Shown in pieces: positions 22,238 through 32,909 of a stretch of DNA of 64,000 nucleotides. The DNA is taken from contig NW_006763296.1 in assembly GCF_000218685.1 (NCBI RefSeq), positions 486,715 to 550,714 on the forward strand. Direction: 5' to 3'. Both the position numbers and the translations under genes were made by a program. Position 1 is the first letter of the stretch, and every line of letters begins with the position of its first letter. Source of the DNA: Serpula lacrymans var. lacrymans S7.9 (Eukaryota; Basidiomycota; Agaricomycetes; Boletales; Serpulaceae). The notes under the pieces were generated by a model. The model ran no database searches. It worked only from the letters and a program-made list of their open reading frames with translations, and was not told the DNA's origin.

Positions 22238-22254
22238 GCACGGACTCTCTGACC
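22213..22254 (+). promoter_or_regulatory. gag-pol -1 ribosomal frameshift signal
   Basis: Slippery heptamer GGATTTT (22213-22219), read G GAT TTT in the gag frame, then a 6-nt spacer (ctcgaa) and a stem-loop: GGTCAG (22226-22231) with CTGACC (22249-22254), then GAGT (22232-22235) with ACTC (22244-22247), one bulged T and an 8-nt loop AAGCACGG. Slipping -1 leads exactly into the pol frame, which is open through the gag stop. G GAU UUN is a known type of -1 site (MMTV pro-pol is G GAU UUA). Confidence 0.75.
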
Positions 22255-25200
22255 AGTAAGCACGGTTCGGAAAATGTATTTGTAACTGATAAATCGAAAC
22301 ATGTTTCCCAAAACCTACGTGCCGAGAAATACGCTAAGCCACATTCAGCGGAATGGTTGGCTCGACGAATTAAAGACCAGAAAGAAGAAAGAGCCAAAGC
22401 ATTGGTTCGGAACTGGGCCTCACCCCAGTGTTACCCACACATCACGACGGATACAATCAATTTACTCAAGCAACACAATGAAGAGTATATCGTAGAGCAG
22501 TTGAATGTGATCAAAGATTTCTCATCCCTCCCCCCATCTCATCAACGCAAACTCTCGCTACAATGCCAATTATCCACTATTGACGATCACCAGACGCATG
22601 TCATACCAGTTTTGATAGATTCAGGATGCACAGATTCTATCATTGACGAAGCCTTTGTTCGGCAACACAACATTTCCACAAAACCACTGCCAACTCGTGT
22701 CATTGTCTCAAACGCTGATGGAACCAAGAATCGCACTGGACCTTTGACGGAATATGTGACACTTCGCCTAACTGTGGCAGGTCGCACGGAATTAATGGAC
22801 TTCCTGGTCACTGGACAGAGAGAGGCCAGAATTTTATTAGGACACGACTGGCTACGACGCACGAATCCCAACGTCAACTGGCAAACCAACACCATCACGT
22901 ACCCTTCCGATGATACGGAGTATCACCCTGAAGACGGAGATAGAGTCATCGCTGTAGACTTACAGAGCAGGATTGACAAAATTTCCGTCGAAAGCAACGT
23001 ATCTCAAACCAAAAGCCAACAGATTGCGGAAGAATCAGAACGAGCAAAGTCAACACTCACGTTCAGAGACGTCGTCCCCCCGTTTTATCATCATTTTGAG
23101 CCAGTATTCACAAAAGCGTCATTTGACAAACTACCCCCACGACGAGTCTGGGACCACGCAATTGAACTCCTACCAGAAGCCAAAGGTCTAGACTGTAAAA
23201 CGTATCCACTTAACCGTGACGAACAGATTCATCTTGACGAATTCTTGAAAGAGAACCTAGAGACAGGGAGGATTAGAGTGTCAAAATCCCCTTACGCATC
23301 CCCGTTCTTCTTTATCAAGAAAAAAGACGGATCTCTCAGACCAGTACAAGACTATCGGAAACTCAACGCCCTTACGATCAAAAACCGATATACGTTACCC
23401 CTCATTTCAGAACTGATAAACCGACTTAAAGGAGCTAGATTCTTCACCAAGCTAGATGTCCGTTGGGGATATAATAATGTTCGAATCAAAGAAGGAGATG
23501 AGCATAAGGCCGCCTTCAGAACTAACAGAGGACTGTTCGAACCTCTGGTTATGTTCTTCGGACTCACGAACTCCCCAGCCACCTTTCAGACAATGATGGA
23601 CCGACTCCTCCGAGACCTAATCAACGAAGGATCAGTTATCGTATACCTCGACGACATCATGATATTCACCGACTCATTAGAGGAACACAGGAAGATCGTA
23701 TCAAAAGTTCTTCAGATACTCGCAGACAATCAATTATATCTCAAGCCAGAGAAATGCGAGTTTGAGAAGAAAGAAGTCGAATATCTGGGAATGATCATCT
23801 CCCATGATACGATTCGTATGGACCCGCTAAAAGTACAGGCAGTTGCAGAATGGCCGATACCACGAACCAAGAAGGAGTTACAGTCGTTCCTAGGGTTTTC
23901 GAACTTTTACAGACGATTCATCAGGGACTATGGAAAGATTGCCAAACCACTGACGATCCTCACCGGAAAGGTAGATTGGGAGTGGGCTGAAGACCAACAA
24001 CGAGCGTTCGACGTTCTCAAAAAGACAATCACCACTTCGCCCACACTCGCAATCCCTAACGACGAAGATCCATTCAAAGTTGAATGCGACGCCTCCAACT
24101 ACGCCACAGGAGCGGTGTTATCCCAGCAGCAAGAAGGGAAATGGAGACCGGTCGCATTCCTATCAAAGTCGATGAACCCTGCAGAGAGAAATTACGCTAT
24201 CTGGGATAAAGAGATGCTAGCGGTAATGCATGCATTGGAAGAATGGCGACACCTCCTCATGGGAGCTAAACACCAGTTCACCATATTCACCGACCATCAG
24301 AACCTCACCTACTTCAGAGATCCCCAGAAAGTAAACAGACGACAAGCTAGGTGGATGGACACACTAGCGAGATACGATTTCAAGTTAGAGCATGTGAAAG
24401 GCTCGGCGAACACGAAAGCGGACCTACTTAGTCGAAGAGTAGACCATCCGAGAGGCGAGAGAGACAACGAAGGACAGGTCCTTCTACCTCAGCTCGCGGA
24501 AGCAAATATTTATACTATGGAGGACGTGTTAGAAGAACACTACCTGGACGAACTGCTAGCTTCGCAGCACAAACTAGACGATTACGTAGTAAGGAAGTTG
24601 AAAGAAGATCCAGAGGTTTGGAAGAAACGAGACGGAATTGTCTGGATAGGAAATGAGAAAGAAGACGAGTTGACGTTAGGATCCTTCAAAAACAAAATCT
24701 ACGTACCCCAAGACCCAAAGTTGAGGGCACGTATTATCGAAGAAGAACATGACACGAGCCTCAGCGGACACCCAGGAGAAAGAAAGACGCACGAAGGAGT
24801 AAACCGATCATTCTGATGGCCTAGCCTCAGGAGAGATATCAGGAAATATGTCGCAGGATGCGAGATATGTCAGAGAACAAAGTCGCATCGTCAAAAACCG
24901 CATGCTCCCCTCCATCCAAATCCGATCCCTGACCGTCCTTGGCAGATAATCACGACGGATCTCATCGGAGCGTTACCAGAGTCAAACGGATACGACGCTA
25001 TCCAGGTTTTTGTTGACAGATTCTCGAAAATGGCTCACTTCGTACCAACGCACGTTACTCTCGATTCGTTAGGCTACGCCAAACAACTACGAGATTCGGT
25101 CATACGACTACACGGCATCCCGGAAAAGATTATATCGGATAGAGGACCTCAATTCATGTCGAACTTCACCAAGGACTTCTATCAAACCCTTGGGATCGAA

Positions 25201-26148
25201 CCCGGTCTGTCAACAGGTTACCATCCCCAAACTGACGGGCAGTCCGAACGAATCAATCAAGACCTGGAACATTACCTACGCACGTTCATTAATCACCGAC
25301 AAGACGACTGGGCTGATTGGCTAGCCATTGCCGAGTTCACGTACAACAATCATCTTCACTCCGCCACCAATCAGACCCCCTTCTTTGTAAATTATGGTTC
25401 TCACCCTCGTAAAGGGACCGGTCAGAAGCCTTCAGGGCGCTCGCAAGCCGCCGAAGATTTCGCAACCTCTATGGCGAAACTACACGAACAAACTCGGCAA
25501 TCATTATTACTCGCGAATCAAAACCTCAAAAAGTACTATGACCGGAAACGCACGGAAGCACGAGAATATCACAAAGGAGATAAGGTGTGGTTAGAGGGAA
25601 CTCATATCTCCACCGATCGACCGATGAAGAAGTTAGATGACAAGCGATTTGGCCCATTTACGGTAAAGGCAAAGGTCGGCCCATCCGCTTATCTCCTTGA
25701 CGTCCCTAGATCCTGGAAGGCGATCCATCCCGTATTCAACGAAATCCTCTTATCACCGTATCACACGCCGGAGTTCCCCAATCAACCTCGTACCTCGAAA
25801 CCTCCGCCGATCCAAGTTGATGGCGCAGTCGAATACGAAGCCGAAGAAATCATCGCTTCTCGGCCCACTAAACTCAAAGGGGCTAAGCTCGATTACTTCG
25901 TCCATTGGAAGGGATACCCGATCACGGAGAGGACGTGGGAACCCGATCACCATTTAAAAAATTCCCCCTCGCTTATTGCCACCTTCCACCGCAAACACCC
26001 TGCCGCCCCACGTGTCATCGCCTCCGCCGCTTTACGATTTCGTCCTTACGAAAATTTCACTACTACAACCGAAAAACCCCGCCTTTTCGACTGGATCACA
26101 AACCGCTTCACGGACTGCGGCGCTAAGATTCTTGGGACAAGAATATAA
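22213..26148 (+). pseudogene. Gypsy-1 pol polyprotein with one in-frame TGA
   Basis: Frame entered by -1 slip from gag. Order: aspartic protease (VLIDSGCTDSIIDE, about 22612), reverse transcriptase (KLDVRWGYNNVRIKEGDEHK; catalytic YLDD with DDIMIF near 23644), RNase H (FKVECDASNYATGAVLS near 24076), integrase zinc domain (HPGERK, then CEICQRTK near 24859), catalytic core (ITTDLIG, VDRFSKMAHF, ISDRGPQFMSNF, YHPQTDGQSERINQDLEHYL), and C-terminal chromodomain (LDYFVHWKGYPITERTWEPD near 25888). The frame is otherwise open; a single TGA at 24814-24816 replaces the usual Trp between the H and C pairs of the zinc domain. It is either a recent nonsense mutation or a leaky stop. Confidence 0.9.
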
Positions 26149-26158
26149 AAGGGGGGGG
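26147..26158 (+). other. Gypsy-1 polypurine tract
   Basis: AAAAGGGGGGGG three bases before the 3' LTR. It is the usual position for priming plus-strand DNA synthesis, and it overlaps the pol stop codon. Confidence 0.85.
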
Positions 26159-26161
26159 TAA

Positions 26162-26858
26162 TGTAAGGACCGTTTTATTATTTTCCTATCTTCGTTATGT
26201 CTTGGTTCTCAAACGCTTTTCCCGTTACACCTCTGGCTCTAGGGCTAGAGGTATCCTTTGCCATCTTACTTCTCATAGCCCTCACAGGCTTTCTTAACCA
26301 TCGCTACCACTTTATATCACAGATCAGAGACTGGACATCGCTTCCAGCTAGCCAGCACACTGGGTAGGGACTGGTAGTAGGCATCTCGCCAACCAGCTCC
26401 AAGCCCCAGTAAAGCCTGGTAATACTAATAACGCCTTATCTAGAATCGTACCTCATTATGAGGATACGGTTCCTGACCACGCGTGACAATCTTCTATTAT
26501 TAGTACAAATCTCTCACCTGCTGATTAATCAAGTCAGAAGTCGTACGATAGTTACCTCCCCTTTTTCTTATTGGTTGATTAATCCCTCAGACCACTTTTC
26601 GTATATTCTCTTTTCGGTCTGAGGCACGGACAGTTCCCTATATAAAGCCGTACCTATTCATGTATAGCTCCTTAGCTTTCTATTACTGAATTTACCCGCT
26701 TTACTCCTCAACAAGAACCTTTGAAGCTTACCTCTTAAAAGTCCTCGACTCGCTGTATTCATTAGCGTCTGTTGACCTCAAGCTCATCGAACCCTTACTC
26801 CCTGCAAGTGCAGAAGGAGATAGGTTTAGTTCTTGTTATAGTTTATCGTTGCCTCACA
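26162..26858 (+). repeat. Gypsy-1 3' LTR
   Basis: 697 bp, same length as the 5' LTR and identical to it when read side by side. Supplies the 3' processing signals. Confidence 0.93.
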
Positions 26859-26863
26859 ATAGC
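26859..26863. repeat. Gypsy-1 target-site duplication, right copy
   Basis: ATAGC directly after CTCACA, identical to 18822-18826. Confidence 0.9.
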
Positions 26864-27163
26864 TATAGGAGCTATATAGGCTGCTATAGGCTATAAGAGC
26901 ACTTATAGTACCTTGCCTATAATAATTTACTTGACTCCAAACACTTCTGGCCTTTTTCTATTATTAAACAAGTTTATTAGATTAATCCAGAGTTTGAGGA
27001 AATTATAGATACTTCTCCCCTTGGTTAAAATTTTGCCTGCTACTGTGCTATAAGAGCTATAAGAGTTATGATTGCACTGATAGTACTATAGTTTCTATGA
27101 ATGCATTTATATATATAGGTGGTGGCTATATAGTGCTATATAGCAAAAGGGTTTTTCCTGATG
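26864..27163. mobile_element. TATAG-rich DNA element, right part, with inverted terminus
   Basis: Continues the element split by Gypsy-1: dense CTATAG and TATAAG motifs (26864-26920, 27045-27145) and the inverted terminus TTTTTCCTGATG (27152-27163), preceded by GCTATATAGTGCTATATAGC. No coding frame, so it is nonautonomous. Confidence 0.55.
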
Positions 27164-27311
27164 CTGTGCATGCGCAATCTCGTCTCGGAGGAATTGGTGG
27201 GGGTCATCTAGATCTATAGTGTATTCTCAAGCTCTAGCAGAAGTGAGGTCGCATTCCGGATGCACAGAGGTGATAGCCCTTGTTTGCAAAGAAGGGGGAT
27301 ACCCCTGTAGC
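27164..27311 (-). pseudogene. Gypsy-3 integrase fragment, downstream half
   Basis: On minus, from 27311 downward, the frame reads GVSPFFANKGYH at the Gypsy-2 junction, then VHPECDLTSARA, a TGA (27227-27229), and EYTIDLDDPHQFLRDE with AHAQ, the normal integrase text after the catalytic core. It continues the sequence found at 32905-33670, from which it was separated by Gypsy-2. It ends at the TATAG-rich element boundary. Confidence 0.75.
27307..27311. repeat. Gypsy-2 target-site duplication, left copy
   Basis: GTAGC, matching 32905-32909 on the other side of the element. Confidence 0.9.
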
Positions 27312-27739
27312 TGTAACAACCCAGAGTTTGTATACTTTTTTGTATACTCTGGCGCACAACTCAGACAAAGCTGTAAAGGTAGTGAGGGGAGGTGGTTACC
27401 CTTAGGATAGGACCGAGTTAGTTGTGGGTAAACAACAGGAGGACTCGCTGAGGAGTCTCCTGGATCTATTGGGTATTTATATTACTACAGGTTATTTGTA
27501 CATGTGTACTATACAGTTGATGGAAGCAGTGGCTGATGATGTCATGGGGCACAGCCCGTGTGACCAGCTCCACTGTGTGAGAGTTTTGTAGCTATAAATA
27601 AAGAAAAGCAGTGCAGCGCAAGAAAAGGGGAGTTTGAACAAAGGAAAGTGCCACATGGCACAGTGTGTGAAAACTATAGAAGAAAGTTATAGAGGAAAGG
27701 AATGAAATTTAAAGGTCCAAAAATTGTGTTATTGTAACA
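27312..27739 (-). repeat. Gypsy-2 3' LTR
   Basis: Plus-strand ends TGTAACAACC and TTGTAACA. Read on minus it has TATAAATA (27474-27481) and, 32 bases on, AGCGAGTCCT (27440-27449), the probable RNA 5' end. Next to it on minus is the polypurine tract GAAGGGGGGTAG (27740-27751). Confidence 0.9.
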
Positions 27740-27751
27740 CTACCCCCCTTC
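27740..27751 (-). other. Gypsy-2 polypurine tract
   Basis: On minus GAAGGGGGGTAG lies directly before the 3' LTR; it overlaps the end of the broken pol frame. Confidence 0.75.
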
Positions 27752-30700
27752 TAAGGCTCGACTTCCAGGCTCGACCAAATGTTAGAGGTAGTAGTTAAAT
27801 TTTTGGGCATAGGTTGAAAAAGGGAATTAAAAAGGTTCGAATTCATGCCTCTAAGCTTCCTTGGAGCTGAGGGATTCTTAGAATAAAATTCACGAACAGC
27901 ATTGCGGAGGTATTGCTTCAATTCCTGATTGAGCCTCTCTGTTTGTCCATCAGTCTGCGGATGGAACACCATTGATAATACAGGTTTGATGCCCAGCATC
28001 CGGCATAACTCTTTTGTAAATTTGCTAGCGAATTGCGGTCCCCTATCGGAGATAACCATTTCTGGCAATCCATGGATAGACCATACTAAATCATTAAATA
28101 GATCTGCCGTACCAGCGGTGGTAATGGTTTTGTTGGTGGGGATGAACACCACTTCTTTGGAGAAGCGATCTACTACCACCATTACTGAATCATACCCATT
28201 TGATTCGGGTAGATCTGTTGTGAAATCAACCAATATATCCTGCCAAGGACCAGCTGGTATTGGATTTGGCATAAGTTTACCGGCCGGCGGTTGATGCAAA
28301 TTCTTTGCTATGGCACATCTCAGACAGGATTTTACATACTCCTGTACGTCTTTGACCATGTCAGGCCACATGTAGTTTTTGGAGATCAACTCCATCGTTC
28401 GTTGCCACCCAGGGTGCCCAGCCACTGGAGTATTGTGATGTCTATCTATTGCCTTGATCCTTGCGGACTCAGGCACATAGATTTTGTCTCTAAAATGGAA
28501 GAGCCCATCTTCCCATAAATAGTTTTCATTGCCATCAAGGTGTGCCTTCTCTTCTGAGGAGATGTTTTTCTTGAAGACTTCCAGAAGATCGGAATCCTGC
28601 CTGATTCTAACATTGGCAACCCTTGATTGATCTATCAGGGTGACACCTTTGTTGTCATCTTCAATGCCATTGGCATGATCCTCTCTTCTGGATAAAGTGT
28701 CTGCTTTCCCCATAGAACTTCCAGGCTTATGAATTAATTTATAATTAAACCTAGACAAGTACACCGCATAGCGGGCCTGTCTCCGGTTCAAGTCTCGAGC
28801 CATCATAAAGTACTCCAGATTTTTACGATCGGTCCAAATTTCAGATTGGTGTCTAGCACCTTCTAAGTAGTGCCGCCAGTGCTCTAGAGCTCTAATGATG
28901 GCCAGCATCTCCTTATCATAAATTTGATAGTTGCGCTCTGTGGGCGACAAACTATGTGATAAATAGGCACAAGGCCTCCAAAGATCATCAGGGCATTTAA
29001 TTGATAGAACAGCCCCAGTAGCAAAATTAGAAGAGTCAGTTTCTAGCCTGAACTCTTTGTCTAATTCTGGAAATGCTAATATGGGTGCTGTTGTAAATGC
29101 CTGTTTAAGCTTATCAAAAGCTTCTTGTTCTTTGGCGCCCCAGTGCCAAACAATGTACTTTTTAGTGAGATCATTTAACTGTCTCATTATTTTCGTGAAG
29201 TTTTCAACAAATCTTCAATAGAAGTTGCCTAAGCCAAGGAGGGCCCTAACTCCTTTGACGCGAGTAGGTTCTGGCCAATCCAATATAGCTTGAACTTTCT
29301 CAGGGTCCATCCTGATTCCGTTCTTGCCAATTATCATACTAAGGAAATCTACTTCCTTCACTTGAAAGTTAGATTTTTCGGGTTTGACAAATAGGTCCTG
29401 TTCCTGTAAGTGTCAAAGGACTTCTTGCACGATCCTGTCATGCTCAGCCTCATTGTCTGACTTCGTGAATATTAATAAATTGTCAATGTAAATGACAAAA
29501 GATCTTGTTCATCATGCTCTGGAAGGTCACTGGTGAATTGGTCAGCCCGAAGAACATAACAAGGGGTTCGAAGGATCCTCGGTGGCACGTAAATGTGGCC
29601 TTTCAAGCATCTTTTTCTTTGATGTGTACATTATTGTACCCCCATCTGAGATCCATCTTTGTTAAGATCTTGGCACCAGCCAACTTGTCTACTAGCTGAC
29701 TGATCAAAGGCAGCGGATACGCATTTTTAACCGTGTACTCATTCAAGTAACGATAGTCTATAATCATGCGCTTCTTGTCATCCTTTTTAGGAATGAAAAA
29801 CACAGGGGATGCCATAAGGTTTTTGGAAGGTCTGATGTAACCTTTCCTAAGCTGTTCGTCTATGAAACTAGAAACCTCGTCTCTTTCTGGAGCAGAGAGG
29901 GGAATCATGTGTCCCTTTCTAGGTTTGAAGGTGTCCTTCAAATCTATAGCATAGTCCCATGGTTTAGCCTCTGGGAAGCGCTCTGATCTGTGTTTTGAAA
30001 AGACTTTCCAGAAGTCATGGTACTTGGGAGGTACCAGCCTCTTAATCTCTTCCTCGGGTTTTACCTCATCATCGTCATCGTCAATCTTTTCTAGGGATCT
30101 GAGCTCATAAATGTGACCAGCATTTATCCTTTCATCAAGCTCAGTTTGACGGACATGACTTGGCTTACCCAAGTCATCACACTCCTGAGGGCAACGTGAC
30201 AATGTGACAACCCCTGTCTGCCAGTCAATCTCAGGATTGTGTTTAAATAGCCAGGTCCAGCCTAGGATTAAATTAATCTTCCCTAGTTGGGTAGCTTCGG
30301 CGGTGACTCGTTCTCTGTGTCCCTGGTACTCAACAACAAAAGAACATTTGTGCGTAATGCAGCTACCCGCATTAAGCGTACCGTCAACGTTATAGACGGG
30401 AATAGATACATCTAATTTTACAAGGGGGAGTCCAATTTGCTCCGCCCAGACCTGATCTATGAAGATGTTGTTAGCGCCTGAATCAAGCAGTGCACTGGTT
30501 GGGTGTACTATGCCCTGGGCAAGGTTTTCCACACCAACCTCTAAACGGATCTCCTTTTGGAATAAATACGTGCACATCAACACACGCCTTGGGATTTTGG
30601 GGAAGGGTGGCTCCAAGGAAGAAGAAGAATTGAGAGAAACAGGTTTTTCTACTTTAATATTTTCTATGTTTTTATTTTTATTTTTACCAGAATCAAGCAC

Positions 30701-30937
30701 CCTAGTGTTTATCTCGCTGGGGCCACGCTCCAAAGGAGGCGCTGGTGCAGTGGTAGTATCATAAATATTACAATCACAGTGCTTTATACAAGTACATACT
30801 TCAGATAACAAATTTAGAAATCTATTTACAAATTGGGGAGCCACCCCTGTCTTTCCTTTATTGCTCGTGCAACACCCCGGAGCAGGGGCCACCTTGTTGT
30901 GGTTCACTTCATTGTTCATAGGAGCGAAGGCACCCAA
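27751..30937 (-). pseudogene. Gypsy-2 pol, disrupted and internally deleted
   Basis: Protease (ALLDSGANNIFIDQ), RT N-terminal half (MDLRWGYNNVHIKE) in the frame 30937-29603; a broken 400-bp RT stretch (29600-29188) with stops and frame changes; then RNase H (FRLETDSSNFATGAVLS), integrase zinc domain (HPGWQRTMELISKNYMWPDM, CLRCAIAK) and core (VDRFSKEVVFIP, ISDRGPQFASKF, HPQTDGQTERLNQELKQYLR) in 29187-27751. Right after KQYLR the frame jumps to text typical of a chromodomain tail (EFYSKNPSAPRKL), so the rest of the integrase and most of the chromodomain are deleted. No active product expected. Confidence 0.85.
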
Positions 30938-30942
30938 GTGAC

Positions 30943-31995
30943 CTAAGCTCCAAACTCTTTTCCCTGAGCCTTCATCTCAGCAACCTGCTGGTCGTAAAAG
31001 AAGGCCCGGATCTCGTCGTATGAACGACCAGCCAGAGTATTAAGCCAATCATCCGGTTTTTCCATTTTTAATTGGTGCGCCTGGTGCCCTTGGTTATTTT
31101 TGTGTTGGGCAGCCTGCACCCCATTTCTACAGTCTCAGGACATGTGTCCCTCTTGACCACAGTTGTAACAGTTGCCCTTGAATCTGCACATCTGTCCGCC
31201 TTGGACCGCGCCGATATCCATAGGAGCACCCTGTCCTGGCTGCAGCCCGAACGGCTTGAACCCGTGAAAGTGATTATGGTGGTTTGATGACCAAGGGCGC
31301 CTCTGGGATTGGTTGTTTTTGGTAGTGGGCCCGCCACCTTGGTGCATAGCATAGAGCTCCATGGCTCTACTGACTCGTCGGACTTCCTCAGCTGCCAGGG
31401 CCAGTTGTTGCTTTGTGTATCCTGCAGATAGATCTGTTTGGCAATGTGTGGGTTCACATTGCTCTAGCAGCTCTACTGCATGTTCATTTCCAAGCCCTCC
31501 TTGTATAGAGAGAGCCAGGAACTGGGTGACATAGTCATCCGTCCTCATGCTGTCTTGCTTGAAGGAACGGATTTGCTGACGCACCCAGTCACGCTCAGCT
31601 TGCGGTTTGAAATATTTTTTGATCTCTATCTTGAGATCGTCCCGGGTGGGCCACACTCCCGCTGTGTAGCACTTCTGCAGTCTTACTTGGGCATATTGAC
31701 CTGCCACAGGTCCTTTCAGTCCAGATAGTACGGCAGTCGCTATCTCAAAATCATCAGCAAATGTGTCCCAATTTGCCTTGATCCAAATCTGGAGCTTGAT
31801 CCACCATTCAGCAAATTGAGCCCTATCCCCTTCGAAAGCGCCGGGGTCAGCAATGATCTTGACTTTCTTGTTGAACTTTTGCTCAATTGTAGGTTCTGCT
31901 GCTGGGGCAGCCTGAATCTTGGCGAGCTGATTTGTCAACGCCCGAATTTGTGCACGCATGTTGTGCAGAAGACTGTTCATATTGGGTTGCGACAA
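30943..31995 (-). pseudogene. Gypsy-2 gag with one nonsense codon
   Basis: 351-codon frame from ATG 31995 to TAG 30943-30945, cut by TGA at 31135-31137. The start is helical (LLHNMRAQIRALTNQLAKIQ), then GAFEGDRAQFAEWWIKLQIW and other capsid-like text, a basic linker, and the zinc knuckle CYNCGQEGH. The stop falls where the knuckle family usually has Arg before its last Cys (HMS-stop-DC), so CGA to TGA is the simple explanation. The remaining frame after the stop is still open for 63 codons. Confidence 0.85.
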
Positions 31996-32480
31996 TGTGT
32001 CGACTTGTTCTCTTTGTAAACGTAAAAAAACGTAACTGGGAGTCCCCGCTTGCTATCTGCGGATCTACCTCTTCCCAGCTGAGTATCGGATCTCAATCTC
32101 CGACTACCCACACTATAGTATTTGAAATTGTATATATAAGGTATTTGTAATAAACCCTGGTCCGAACGGTTGTCAGGGGGTGGTCCGCTTGTTAAACTGT
32201 CAACCCTTCTCCAGACTGGCGGAGGCAAGTGCCTGGCCTGGTCAGAGGAAAATGAAGAAGAAGTTTGTATGTAATTTCTAATTAACAGTGGTTCTACACC
32301 AACTGCTGAGCTAAAGTACTCCCCTTAACATTGGGGGCCGTGTACAGATAATTGCCTCTTCTCCCTGAGCACTACAGGGCCGTCGCTAGGAGCGCACCCT
32401 TCTGCTATACGGGATATTCCAAAACAATAACCTCTTAACCCTGGGGACCGGGTTTGCACAAAGTGCGAGAGAGTAGTAAG

Positions 32481-32490
32481 AGCGAGTCCT
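32481..32490 (-). other. Gypsy-2 primer-binding site, self-priming type
   Basis: On minus, two bases after the 5' LTR, AGGACTCGCT is the exact complement of AGCGAGTCCT in the 3' LTR (plus 27440-27449), 32 bases from TATAAATA. The 5' LTR copy has one mismatch. No TGG start for a tRNA primer. Confidence 0.6.
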
Positions 32491-32492
32491 AA

Positions 32493-32904
32493 TGTAACAA
32501 CCCAGAGTTTGTATACTCTGGCACACAACTCAGACAAAGCTGTAAAGGTAGTGAGAGGAGTGGTTACCCTTAGGATAGGACCGAGTTAGTTGTGGGTAAA
32601 CAACAGGAGGACTCACTGAGGAGTCTCCTGGATCTATTGGGTATTCATATTACTACAGGTAATTTGTACATGTGTACTATACAGTTGATGGAAGCAGTGG
32701 CTGATGATGCCATGGGGCACAGCCCGTGTGACCAGCTCCACTGTGTGAGAGTCTTGTAGCTATAAATAAAAAAAAACAGTGCAGCGCGAGAAAAGGGGAG
32801 TTTGAACAAAAGAAAGTGCCACATGGCACAGTGTGTGAAAGCTATAGAAGAAAGTTAAAGAGGAGAATGAAATTTAAAGGTCCAAAAATTATGTTATCGT
32901 AACA
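32493..32904 (-). repeat. Gypsy-2 5' LTR
   Basis: Plus-strand ends TGTAACAACC and ATCGTAACA. It lacks a 12-bp stretch present in the other LTR, and the TATA box and R start each carry a transition (TATGAATA; AGTGAGTCCT), so its promoter is probably damaged. Confidence 0.9.
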
Positions 32905-32909
32905 GTAGC
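32905..32909. repeat. Gypsy-2 target-site duplication, right copy
   Basis: GTAGC, matching 27307-27311. Removing Gypsy-2 and one copy rejoins the Gypsy-3 integrase text. Confidence 0.9.

Larger units (their letters stand above)
18827..26858 (+). mobile_element. Gypsy-1: full-length Ty3/Gypsy chromovirus LTR retrotransposon
   Basis: 8,032 bp, bounded by two 697-bp LTRs that I read as identical (TGTAAGG...CTCACA) and a 5-bp target duplication ATAGC. Internal order: self-priming PBS, two extra ORFs (19764-21171), gag with a zinc knuckle, a -1 frameshift signal, pol with protease, reverse transcriptase, RNase H, integrase and chromodomain, and a polypurine tract. Order PR-RT-RH-IN plus chromodomain puts it in the chromovirus branch, and the self-priming signature in the Tf1/sushi group. 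Identical LTRs mean a very recent insertion. The one visible lesion is an in-frame TGA in integrase (24814-24816). Confidence 0.95.
27312..32904 (-). mobile_element. Gypsy-2: Ty3/Gypsy LTR retrotransposon, defective
   Basis: 5,593 bp, minus orientation, LTRs of 428 bp (27312-27739) and 412 bp (32493-32904), flanked by a GTAGC duplication (27307-27311 and 32905-32909). gag, protease, RT, RNase H and integrase are recognisable but broken by stops, frameshifts and an internal deletion. By eye the LTRs differ at about 16 sites plus small indels (about 4 percent), so the insertion is much older than Gypsy-1. It sits inside the integrase of Gypsy-3. Confidence 0.93.

Noticed and set aside
18322..27168. 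Target-site duplication for the TATAG-rich element
   Set aside because: Flanks (CAGTCA and GCTGTG sides) share at most two or three bases, and the two sides belong to different older elements, so no duplication can be claimed.
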